Shown here piece after piece: positions 32,801 through 44,800 of a stretch of 64,000 bases of DNA. The stretch lies in NCBI GenBank assembly GCA_009746045.1, contig RPFO01001922.1, forward strand, positions 69,501 to 133,500, read 5' to 3'. The notes below the pieces were generated by a model. It searched no databases. It was given only the letters and a program-made list of their open reading frames with translations, and was not told where the DNA came from. The position numbers and the translations under genes were made by a program. This stretch comes from Mesostigma viride (Eukaryota > Streptophyta > Mesostigmatophyceae > Mesostigmatales > Mesostigmataceae). Each line of letters begins with the position of its first letter. Position 1 is the stretch's first letter.

Positions 32801-35800
32801 GAGGAGGAGGAGGAGGAGGAGGAGGAGGAGGAGGAGGAGGAGGAGGAGGAGGAGGAGGAGGAGGAGGAGGATGCGCTGGGTGATGACGACGAGGATGCGA
32901 CTGTGGATGATGAGTTGTTGATGATACCTTGGCTGCTGAGAAAACGTTGCGCTGTACTGGAACCACAGACCTTGTGATTTACTAGTAGAGAGGCAATGCT
33001 GTGGCGCTTGATGATGACGGGGACGACGCACAGCCCGCTCCGATCCCCCACTCCCCACCCCATCCCCATGTCTGCGCTCGGATCCTTCTTTACATCGCTC
33101 TGCACGTATGCGACATTGGAACCGTTCCCGTCCCCAAGCCCCTCATAACTCTGTGCAAAGTAGAATATGTATCGATCTATGTAGATATAATGCATATCGA
33201 TCTATATGATGTACATCATGGCTTGAAGAGCTTCCCCTGTACACTCTGCCCCTTACTGCTCGCCGCCCGCCCCGCCCCTGACCAATGTCATCACCGTCAT
33301 TATAGTTTTCAATCCAAGTTCTAAATTGAGTTCATCACTATCGTTTCTAAACGTGTGTCCCCCTTCTCTCCCTTGCTGCTGCTTGCAGCCGGCCCCGCTG
33401 CTGGAAGTGCCGCCTCCTAACCTTCAAACCTTGGATGTTTGCTGCACGCGTGCATGTGCTTGTCGGGCCGCTTGTGTGTGCCCGGGATGGCTGGAATGAT
33501 GGTTTCATTTCTTTCCGTCGGTGTGGCTGCTGCACACATGCACATGTGCCTTCCGACGGATTTTCCTGTTGCTTGCAGCCGGACCCGCGGTGATGTCCAT
33601 GGGTGGTTGCTCTTTGAATAGTCGTCCCGATGATATTTACACGAATGTGCCTCCCTTCACCTTGCGCCGTCGTTCTTGCTTGCAGCCGGCCCCACGGTGG
33701 AGGTGCCATCCATGCCGGGTAGCCACGACTTGCGCTTTGACCTGGATGGCGACGCGGGTGGGCACGGGGCCAATCCGTGGCAGAAGGCCCGTTTTCTCAT
33801 GAAGCGGCAGAGGTGAGGGGGAGAATTCATAGGGGCAGGATAAATAGGGTAAGCAGTGATTCGATTATGGTTTTTGCACCGCGCCGCATGTGCCATATTG
33901 AAGATGAAAAGTCGGAAACTAGCTTTGCCTCGTCCAGTGCGTGGCTTTTAGCCAATCGAAAATGGGCGAGCGCGTTTGGCGAGCAAACGCCACTAATCGA
34001 AACCCTGCGGGGAGGATCGAGATAAAAGGGAACTGGAACGCCTAAGAGGCCCGCTTCCTGGTAAAATGGAAGAGGTGAGGAGCAGGATGAATGGCGGGAG
34101 GATAAATGGGGGAGGAAACAGATAGTAGGGAACGGGAACAAAGCCCGCTTCCTGATACAATTTTCAAAATGAGGGGCAGGAGAGGGATGACGGGAGGATG
34201 GGTAGGGGGTGGTGTGCGTGTGGTGGCACAGGGGCAGGAGAGGAGAGGACGGGAGAGGGATGAGGAGAGGACGGGAGAGGGATGGGGAGAGGATGGGAGA
34301 GGGATGAGGAGAGGACGGGAGAGGGATGAGGAGAGGACGGGAGAGGGATGAGGAGAGGACGGGAGAGGGATGAGGAGAGGACGGGAGAGGGATGAGGAGA
34401 GGTCGGGAGAGGGATGAGGAGAGGACGGGAGAGGGATGAGGAGAGGAGAGGACGGGAGAGGGATGAGGAGAGGACGGGAGAGGGATGAGGAGAGGACGGG
34501 AGAGGGATGAGGAGAGGACGGGAGAGGGATGGGGAGAGGACGGGAGAGGGATGAGGAGAGGACGGGAGAGGGATGAGGAGAGGACGGGAGAGGGATGAGG
34601 AGAGGACGGGAGAGGGATGAGGAGAGGTCGGGAGAGGGATGAGGAGAGGACGGGAGAGGGATGAGGAGAGGAGAGGACGGGAGAGGGATGAGGAGAGGAC
34701 GGGAGAGGGATGAGGAGAGGATGGGAGAGGGATGAGGAGAGGATGGGAGAGGGATGAGGAGAGAATGGGTAGGGGGTGGTGTGCGTGTGGTGGCACAGGG
34801 GCAGGAGAGGGATGACGGGAGAGGGATGAGGAGAGGATGGGAGAGGAATGAGGAGAGGACGGGAGAGGGATGAGGAGAGGATGGGTAGGGGGTGGTGTGC
34901 GTGTGGTGGCACAGGGGCAGGAGAGGAGAGGACGGGAGGATGGGTAGGGGGGTGGTGAAAATAACAGAGACAAGGCGTGGGCTGTGAAGTGGGTTGTGAA
35001 GGCATGGTGAAGACCCTAACCCAACCGCCGCCGCCCCGCCCTCATATCTCACGCCAACAGCGTCATCAGGCGCTGATGGAGGGCTCCAACCCTCGTGCTC
35101 TTGGTCTGTTGCCTGCCCCCTCTTCCCTTGCTTGCGCCTCCAATCCTCTCATCCTGCCGTAGCCAAACAACAAATTGTAAACTAAATGCTGCCGACTGGT
35201 GTGTATGTTTGGCATCCCTCGCGTGGCCAAGGCGCTGATGGAGAGGACACCCACGCTCTAAACCGCTCCTCTGGTCTGCCACTTATCTGCCCGTGGTCTT
35301 CAAAGAATTCGGTTCTGTCACCCTGCCCGAACATATACATTTCCCACCACTGGCGTGGTCAAGGCGCTAGAGAACCTGTTGGCTGCCCCTTCCCTTCCTC
35401 TCTGCCCCCTTGTCTGCCGTCGCCTTCCTTTCTGCCCCTAATGCTCGCCGTCACCACCATGGCCATCGCGCACATGGAAGGCCGACCCACCATTTTGTGC
35501 CCCCTAATGCTTGCCACCACCACGGTGGTCGACGCGCGGATGGCAGGCTGACCCACCTCATAGTGCCCTGGGTCTGTCGTTGGCCTTTCCTTCACTCCTT
35601 CCCCCCCCCCCCCCCCCCCCACACACATGTATATTTCTTGTGTTTTCATGTATTTATTTGTTTCTCACGTGGCCAGCGTGGTCAAGGCGCTGATGGAGGG
35701 CTCCAACGCGCGCAAGCCCAGCAGCAACCGCGCGGACATCCTGTGGGCGCAGACCGTGAGCAACGTCTCGCAGGAGACGAGCGCCAGCGTCAAGGGGCGG

Positions 35801-38800
35801 GTCATGACGACCGTGCAGCAGCACATGGACAAGCTCAAGAAGGGTGGGTGCGACTGCTCCGCACGTAGTTCTTGGTGCTTGTTACCGGTTGTCGATCGTG
35901 ATGACGACCGTGCAGCAGCACATGGACAAGCTCAAGAAGGGTGGGTGCGACTGCTCCGCACGTAGTTCTTGGTGCTTGTTACCGGATGTCGATCGTGATG
36001 ACGACCGTGCAGCAGCACATGGACAAGCGCAAGAAGGGTGGGTGCGACCACGATGCACGCGGCAAAGGTGGCTGCCTGACATTTTTCTAGGCCTGCAGGT
36101 ACCCGTACCTTTGCAAGTGTAAAGTGGCAAAGGTGGTTGACTTGATTTTTGCAGTGCTGGTACCTATGACTCCGTGTCCCTCCCTCCGTATTTTTCCCTT
36201 TGTCTTTGTTACTGGTTCCTTGTAACGGGTATTCCCTTTTCTCTGTCTTGTTTATTTTGCTGTTGTGCTTGTTACTGGTTGTCGAGTGTGATGACCGCCG
36301 TGCAGTAGCATATGGAGCAGCTCAAGGATGGTGGGTGCTCGAGCATGTCAACTCCGTATTTTCCTATGCCGTCTTTCAAACTGTATTTTCACTGTGTTTG
36401 TGCGTGTTCGGCATGTGATGATGACCGTTCAGCAAACCATGGTGCGGCTATATATTGAAATGGGGGCTCCACCGCCCGACATCCGGAGTCTCCCCCTCTC
36501 CCCCTCGCCCCCTCTCCCCCTCTCCCCCTCTCCCCCTCTCCCCTCGCCCCTCTCCCCTCTCCCCTCTCCCCTCTCCCCCTCTCCCCTCTCCCCTCTCCCC
36601 CTCGCCCCTCTCCCCTCTCCCCCTCTCCCCTCTCCCCCTCTCCCCTCTCCCCTCTCCCCTCTCTCCCCCTCTCCCCTCTCCCCCTCTCCCCTCTCCCCCT
36701 CTCCCCCTCTCCCCCTCTCCCCCTCTCCCTCTCCCCTCTCCCCTCTCCCCTCTCCCCTCTCCCCTCTCCCCCTCTCCCCTCTCCCCCTCTCCCCCTCTCC
36801 CCTCTCCCCCTCTCCCCCTCTCCCCCTCCCCCTCTCCCCCTCTCCCCTCTCCCCCCCTCTCCCCTCTCCCCCTCTCCCCTCTCCCCCTCTCCCCCTCCCC
36901 CCTCCCCCTTCCCCCTTCCCCTCTCCCCTCTCCCCCTCTCCCCTCTCCCCCTCTCCCCTCTCCCCCTCTCCCCTCTCCCCTCTCCCCCTCTCCCCCTCTC
37001 CCCCTCCCCCTCCCCTCTCCCCTCTCCCCTCTCCCCCTCTCCCCCTCTCCCCTCTCCCCCTCTCCCCCTCTCCCCTCTCCCCCTCTCCCCTCTCCCCTCT
37101 CCCCTCTCCCCCTCTCCCCCTCTCCCCCTCTCCCCCTCTCCCCCTCTCCCCTCTCCCCCTCTCCCCCTCTCCCCCTCCCCCTCTCCCCCTCTCCCCCTCT
37201 CCCCTCTCCCCCTCTCCCCTCTCCCCCTCTCCCCTCTCCCCCTCTCCCCCTCTCCCCCTCTCGCCCGCCCTCTCGCCCTCTCACACCTCGCCCTCTCGCC
37301 CTCTCTCGCCCTCCAGCCCTGTCTATTTCTCTTGATTCTCCAGGCAGAACCTCCCTGGAAATGTAGATCGAGTGTTATTACCCTTGTCACATGAACCCTG
37401 TCGTATTTTAGTCCATGGTGACTTACCCTGGGCCCGCTGGGTAGTTCTCGCGGACCAATCTCCTGGCGAAGGTTCTAGATCGGTCCATGCACAGCTTCAC
37501 CCCATGTGCAGTCCCGCAGGAGAGGTTGTCCCAGTCTATCTAGCAGATGTTCAACCGTTGCACTCTCTGACGGCTTATTTTGAATTCTTCATACTGCAGT
37601 ATTGACCTCGCGAGCATAGACTAGCAGCGCATCTACACAAATTTTTATGTGCGTTTTTTTTTTTCCAACTTTTTATGTATTCAAATATGTATGTGCTTTT
37701 CTGTGGAACAAGTGCATGTTTGATTATGGCAGACCTCGAAGGCCTATTTGATGCTTGCTCTTGCCTATAAACTGGTGTTTACTGTGTATGTATCATCCCT
37801 GATGTGATGGGTCATACTGTGTTTGACCCTTGCAGGCATGGAGGAGCAGTACAACAAGCAAATGTTTGACCGTGGTCTCGCGCTGGTGATGGCGCGCACA
37901 CGCGTGCGCAAGCTGCTGGCCCAGAAACAGCACGTGCGGGTGAGGGGGACATGCTGTCTGGTTCCTTGCCGTGTGGGAGGGTAGGCGATAGAGCCTACGG
38001 TATGCATAAGGTGTGGAGGGTACTGGAGAGTTCAGGGTGGGGGGAAAGCTGTGCTTGGGGACGAAGGGCATGGACTGTGGTATGAAGGGTACGGAGAAAA
38101 GTGCAGCGTTTGTGCACTCATGCACAGAATGTTGGTCCCAAGAATGCACAAGCGGGTGAGGGCGATGCTGCAGGGCACTACAACTGCCACACCGCCCCTT
38201 CTTTTAATCGGGCAAGGAGGGATTCGAACACCTGACGCCGTGGTTCGTAGCCGCATAAAGTCCTTGTCTTCAAATACCACCCGCATTTTTGCCAGTACTC
38301 GTTTCCCATCGACCTCTTGGGTTCTTCGTTGGCTCTTTTCAGCCACTTGTTGCTATGGGCAGTCTACGTGATTATGGGTACCGTGTCACTGCCTGCCGCG
38401 TCCCCTCCCCTCCATGCCAGTACTTGCTTGCTGCGAGGGCAGCATGCATGTCTCCCTCCTTTGGGGTTTCTCCCAAGGACTCCTTTTCTCCGTTTGTGGC
38501 TTGTCGTCTCCCTACTTCCTCGTCCCTCTTTTATCGTCCCTCCCTCCTTTTTCCCGTCCGCTTCCCCCCCCCCCCCCCTTTCCTCTTCTTCTTCCCGCTT
38601 CCCTTTCCTGAGTGTGCCAGGAAATGCTGGCCGCCTTTGCGGTGCATACTTTTTTTCTTTTCTTTCATTAATTTATTTTTCTTTTGTATTACGCACTCTT
38701 TCGGTCCCTCCTCGTCCTCTGTCTCACTATCTCCTCTGCCCACCATCAGGACATGCGGGCGGCCATGCCGCACCCTGTCCTTTTCCCTTGGTCCCTTTGT

Positions 38801-41800
38801 CTGAACCGTCATTCCCTCCTGTGGCTCTCGTTGCTCCTTCCTTTGTGTCCTCCGCGTCCTCTGACCATCACAACCACCTGCCAGGAGGTGCTGGCGGCGA
38901 TGCTGGCGCGCAAGTGGCGCATCTCAGCTCGGCTGCGTGCGACGACACGAGATACTCGGGCCCGCATCGCGTCGCTGAGGGAAGCCAACAAGGACCTGAC
39001 CGCCGGTGGGTGAAGAATGAGCGTGCATGCAATACGTGCATGCAATCACCCCAAACCCTGAACCTTGAGGGGGACATGATCGCCGGTGGGTTAGAAATAG
39101 ATGGGATCGTTTCACTGCTTGGCTGCGTGAGGTCACCCTAAATTTCATTTGATTAATTTAACTAATTTATTTGAACGAGCGAGGTTTGCTGGGGCCAAGG
39201 GCGTACAATCGGCTTCGTGCTGTTGCTACCTATGCGCCCACATCGCGTCGCTGAGGGAAGCCAGCAGGACCTGACCGCGGGTGGGTGACCTATGCATGGG
39301 CATTGATAAGCTCTCAACCCTAATAAGGGCCTGACCGTCGCTGGGTTACATATACATGGACATGGATAAAGCCTAAACCTAAAAAGGACCTGACCACCGG
39401 TGGGTGAAATATACATGAGCATGGATGAAGCTTAAACCCTAGAAAGGGGTACCCTATAGTGGATTTGCTACCTGCGCTCATTAATCAATAATCGATGAAA
39501 AATCAAACATTATGAAGGAAGTTGCGAACGCCCTTTGCTGCGACAGGGCATGGGCCGAGGGTGGGTGCTTTTTGCGGTGCAACCATGCAATGATGTGTGC
39601 AGCCTGGATGGTTATACCTGTAAGTTGGGAACCCTGCACTATTGTGCATCCCTGGGTGGTGGGTGGTCACTATAATTTAGTGTGGGCAAGTGTGCACCGG
39701 CACCCGTGAGCGAACAAAACAAGGACATGTTGTCATGTGTCCACTGGCCCTTGGCAACAATGGCATGTCATGACGGTCAATAATACTGCTATGCCTCTGT
39801 CATGTTTAAGCTGCTCGCTGTCACCTGATGTCCATCTGAAAAAGGGAGAGATCTGGCTGCATGCGATAGTCAGGTCCTATATTAGTGTGCAGTAAAGGGC
39901 ACAGCATTAACCATGCATGTGCGCGAACTCCGTTCTGCTCCCTCCAGATGTCCAGCTTAAGAAAGGAGAGATCTCGCTGCTGGAGCGCGTGCTGGAGGAC
40001 GTCACGCACAAGCTGTCGACCGCGCAGGAGGCGCTGCAGCAGGAGCGGTTGCAGAGTCTGCGTGACCGGGAGGTGGGTGGGATGACAAGAAGTGATGATA
40101 GGAGGGGTGGGTGGGATAGTACACTTAACTGGTATTTGTACTAGTACATTCATAAGTGCAGGGGTTAACACTAACACAACTACTACTAGTGCTAAGAAAA
40201 CGAAAAGTTTTTTCTTTGCGGGGGGGGGGGATGAGACGCCTGTCAGTAGCAAGAGCATGCAATCAATCCACATGATGACAGGCTGGAGCGGAGTCAGGCC
40301 CAGCGATTGCCTTAATACCGTTTCATGCCTTCATGTTTTGTGCCTTACCGTATTGCTTCCTTCTCTGAACTATTATCGTTCGTTTTTTCTTGACATTCCT
40401 CTGCCTTGGCATATCTCTTCATCCATCCAGCTTTCTTCCCCGCGCTCTCCTCATTTGCACTGTCCTTCCTCCCCCCCACACACACATTTGAACAGGGCCC
40501 GGACAATGATCCACGTGTCACAACTTTCTACGCTCACCCTCTGTCCACCACCCACGCCAGCCTTCTCTCTACACTCGTGGCCGCGCTTTCTTCATTCGTT
40601 ATCCTTCATTATTCGTCCTTCATTATCGTTGTTACTGTTATTATTATCCTGTACCATCTGTTTACTATCATGACCACCAGGGCCTGGACATCCAGTTGGC
40701 CCAGGTTTTATCCGTCGTTACTATCCTCACGAGTTTCTGTCATCATCCTCGTTTCCTCTGCCGTCACGTCTTTGTGAACGTGGCCTGGGCGTCCAAGTGC
40801 AGCGATGCTCACGGTCCCCTCGACTCCCAGTGTTTATGCTCTCTTCCTTTATTTTTATCAACGCCAGGGCCTGGATGGGCAGGTGGCCCAGATGAGCGCG
40901 CAGGCAGACGAGCAGTCGCGCGAGATGGGGGCGCTCGCGTTGGGGCGCGCCGAGTTGCTGGGGACGGTGGGGCAGCTGCGGTCCTTGAGCGACGGTGCGT
41001 GGTGGTTGTATTGTATGCTATATGAGGGCTAGAGTAGTGGATATGGGATGTGCCGAATTGCTGGGGACGGCGAGGTCACCTGCAGTCTTTGAGCGACGGT
41101 GTGTGGCACTAACTCGTATGTGTAGTAGAATACCAGGAATTACTCTACTAAATGAATTGTACGCCGAGCTGCTGGGAATGGTGGGCCAGCTGCGCTAATA
41201 TGATACTGTAGTATAAGATATAATACATAATAATAGGGTTACGTGGTTTGCCTGCTGTGTATACTAGTAGATGCACAATTCCTATTTAGTGTGTGTGATC
41301 ATGACCCATGGGTTGCTGCTTGCGACAGGGGGGCAGCAGTGCTCCTTCCCTATTACTATTATACTAGTAGTAGTATTATCACAGTGTATAGTAGTAGTAT
41401 TATAGTAGTATTACTATAGTGAAAATGAAAAGGTTCAAATGCGCAGTAGAAGTATTCCTTGACTGACAGTGCGTGGCAGTTTTTCAAACTAGCGATGCGG
41501 TATAGGTAGCTGCTAGTAGCCACGCTGTTTAGTAGCTACTAGCCATGCTGTATAGTAGCTACTTGCCAACTAGCCTTGCTGCCTAGTAGTGTAAAGTTGT
41601 GTTCGCTAGCCCTTCTGTTTCGCACTTCACTTGTGTAGCCACTCTCACTTTCATAGTCATCATTCGCTGCAAGTGTCTATGGTGGCGTTGGCTTTGGTTG
41701 GACTGCGGGCCGCCGCATGTATAGGTCAGAGGTCCTGCACTCTGATCCTAGTACCTTTCAAACGGTCCTGTGGGCGGTGCTCTGAACCGCTGGCAAATGC

Positions 41801-44800
41801 CCTTTGAGCTGATGCGGTAGACGGAAGGTGTCCACGCGATCCTCTTGAAAAAAAGGTTCATTTTAAAGAAAGATTTTTTCATTGCAGCTTTCACCTGGTT
41901 TATTTAATTGCTATTCGAAACCAATTTATATATATTTATTCGAAACCGATGTATGTTGGGACGGTTTGTGCCGGCAAACGGCCATACAGAGCTGATGCGC
42001 AAGCTCGAGGGCGTCCAGTCCATGCTGCAGCGGACGGGCAGCCCCGCCAGCACGCTCACGGAGGTGGCGGATGCCAGACGGGTGGCCACAGACATCGCTT
42101 CCGTGGTGTTTTGTGAGTGGTGCCTGTAGTGTCCTGTTGTGGCATGGCCTCACGTGGGGCTACACTACGCAGTGGGTGTCCTGTTTGTGGCGCGCATGGC
42201 CTCACGTGGGGTTGCAGCGCGCATCCTGTTTGTTTGTGGCGCGCATGGCCTCACGTGGGGTTGCAGCGCGCATCCTGTTTGTTTGTGGCGCGCATGGCCT
42301 CACGTGGGGTTGCAGCGCGCATCCTGTTTGTTTGTGGCGCGCATGGCCTCACGTGGGGTTGCAGCGCGCATCCTGTTTGTTTGTGGCGCGCATGGCCTCA
42401 CGTGGGGTTGCAGCGCGCATCCTGTTTGTTTGTGGCGCGCATGGCCTCACGTGGGGTTGCAGCGCGCATCCTGTTTGTTTGTGGCGCGCATGGCCTCACG
42501 TGGGGTTGCAGCGCGCATCCTGTTTGTTTGTGGCGCGCATGGCCTCACGTGGGGTTGCAGCGCGCATCCTGTTTGTTTGTGGCGCGCATGGCCTCACGTG
42601 GGGTTGCAGCGCGCATCCTGTTTGTTTGTGGCGCGCATGGCCTCACGTGGGGTTGCAGCGCGCATCCTGTTTGTTTGTGGCGCGCATGGCCTCACGTGGG
42701 GTTGCAGCGCGCATCCTGTTTGTTTGTGGCGCGCATGGCCTCACGTGGGGTTGCAGCGCGCATCCTGTTTGTTTGTGGCGCGCATGGCCTCACGTGGGGT
42801 TGCAGCGCGCATCCTGTTTGTTTGTGGCGCGCATGGCCTCACGTGGGGTTGCAGCGCGCATCCTGTTTGTGGCGCGCATGGCCTCACGTGGGGTTGCAGC
42901 GCGCATCCTGTTTGTGGCGCGCATGGCCTCACGTGGGGTTGCAGCGCGCATCCTGTTTGTGGCGCGCATGGCCTCACGTGGGGTTGCAGCGCGCATCCTG
43001 TTTGTTTGTGGCGCGCATGGCCTCACGTGGGGTTGCAGCGCGCATCCTGTTTGTTTGTGGCGCGCATGGCCTCACGTGGGGTTGCAGCGCGCATCCTGTT
43101 TGTTTGTGGCGCGCATGGCCTCACGTGGGGTTGCAGCGCGCATCCTGTTTGTGGCGCGCATGGCCTCACGTGGGGTTTTAAGAGTGATCGGAAGAGGCTG
43201 AGTCCTAGGGTTTCGTGGGTGCGGCAGCGTGCGCGTGCTGGTACCATGGATAGTGTGCAAGTGTACCCATGTGTGCATGCATGGTCACTATAGTGTAGTT
43301 TAGTGTGTGTGTGTGTGCGCGCATGGCATCAAGGTGTGCGCGGTCTTCCCCTGTGTGTTGTGCGCGCATGTATGGTGCCCCTTGGAACATTGAGGACTCA
43401 GGTGCATGTGTTTGTGATGGATGAGGGCAGTCACGGGGTCATCTGTCATTTAGTTATCTTAGGGCACCCGCTCGTTATTTCTCATACCTCCTTGCACCTG
43501 TGTTGTTTCGGTTTCCCGGTTTCTCCTCCTTGTCTTAGATGCAATACTTCGTGGAATCATTCACCCTGGATCGTCGCGTGCGCCGCAAGAGCATAGATAT
43601 TGAAAATCGCAGCCATGTGGTATATATACCTTTCCACCACTGAACTAAAATTACTCATCCTTGTGTGTCGTCCACACCGCAGCCACGGCGTCCTCGGGCG
43701 CGTCGGGCGGCGAGTGGGGCCGCGTGCGGGACCAGGTGGAGAAGGAGCGGGGGGCGCGCCAGCCGGCGCTCTCCCTGGCGTCCGAGAAGGCAGCCGCGCA
43801 GGTGATGTTTCTGGCAAGCAGTTCTACTAGTACAGTGTGCAGCTTGCAAGTCATGGAAACAAGCGAGCAAAGAATATTCGCGATATGCCACGAGACTTCT
43901 CTAGCTGATTGCTAGCAAAAGCGGCCCAGATGCTCGATTCTTCTCCTAATTTCTTCATCATGTAATACCAGTTGAATAAAGACCCTCGGCCAACCTGCTT
44001 TGTCCATGGTATAAACACAAAAGGTATCAGCACAGTCATCGCTGAAGAAACCTGTCTACTCCCCCCCCTCGCCCACGCGCCCCCCCCCTGGTACCCCACA
44101 GGCCCCTGCGACGGCGCCGGTGGCAGCCACACCCTCCCGACCGGTACCTGCGACGGCCGATGCCCCAACAGGACAGGGCAGGGAGTCAATATCCGCCGCC
44201 GCTGCCCCCAAGAACGCAGCACCCCCCATTCCTGGCAATGCACCGGAAGCCACGGCGTCCGGCGCCGCACAAGTCAGAATCATGGGTGGGTCAGGACCTG
44301 GCAACACGGTGCCACAGGGCTCGGCATCCGCAGCTCTCGGAGAGGTGCCAGCAGCAGGTGCGTCCCTTCCCCCAGTGGGAGCCGGGGCTGTGGGAGCGGG
44401 GGTAGGGGTTGCGGCAGCTCCTCAAGTGGCGGATGCCAGCTCGACGGGGCACCGGTCATCGGTGGGGGCGGACGGTCGACCCCCGGTCCCTCCCAGGGGG
44501 ATGGCAGAGCGCGAAGGGGGGGGCGGCGCGGCCGGTGGGTTGCATCGGTGGGGTCGTTGGGAAGGGGGTCATCGTCACAGGATTCGGACCGTTTGGAGGT
44601 CGGGAGTTTGTGGCTGCTTTTTACGCGGGATAATCGGCTGATTTATGTGTCACACATGCCTTCTGTATGTCGCCCGTGCAGGGATGCGGTGCCCGTGCAG
44701 GGATGTGGTGACATGGGCACTATCATATCTTCAACCTGCTTGTCTGCAACCTGCTTGTCCGCAACCTGCTTGTCTGCAACCTGCTTGTCTGCAACCTGCT

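Noticed and set aside
38205-38258. tRNA-like sequence on the minus strand with a GTGTTCGAATCCC B-box
   Set aside because: No acceptor stem partner or proper anticodon arm could be paired. At most a tRNA-derived relic.
42071-43293. Three overlapping frames of about 350-380 codons with a repeated Leu-Trp-Arg-Ala-Trp-Pro-type unit
   Set aside because: A 49-bp minisatellite reads open in all three frames. It lies in an intron between phase-matched exons.
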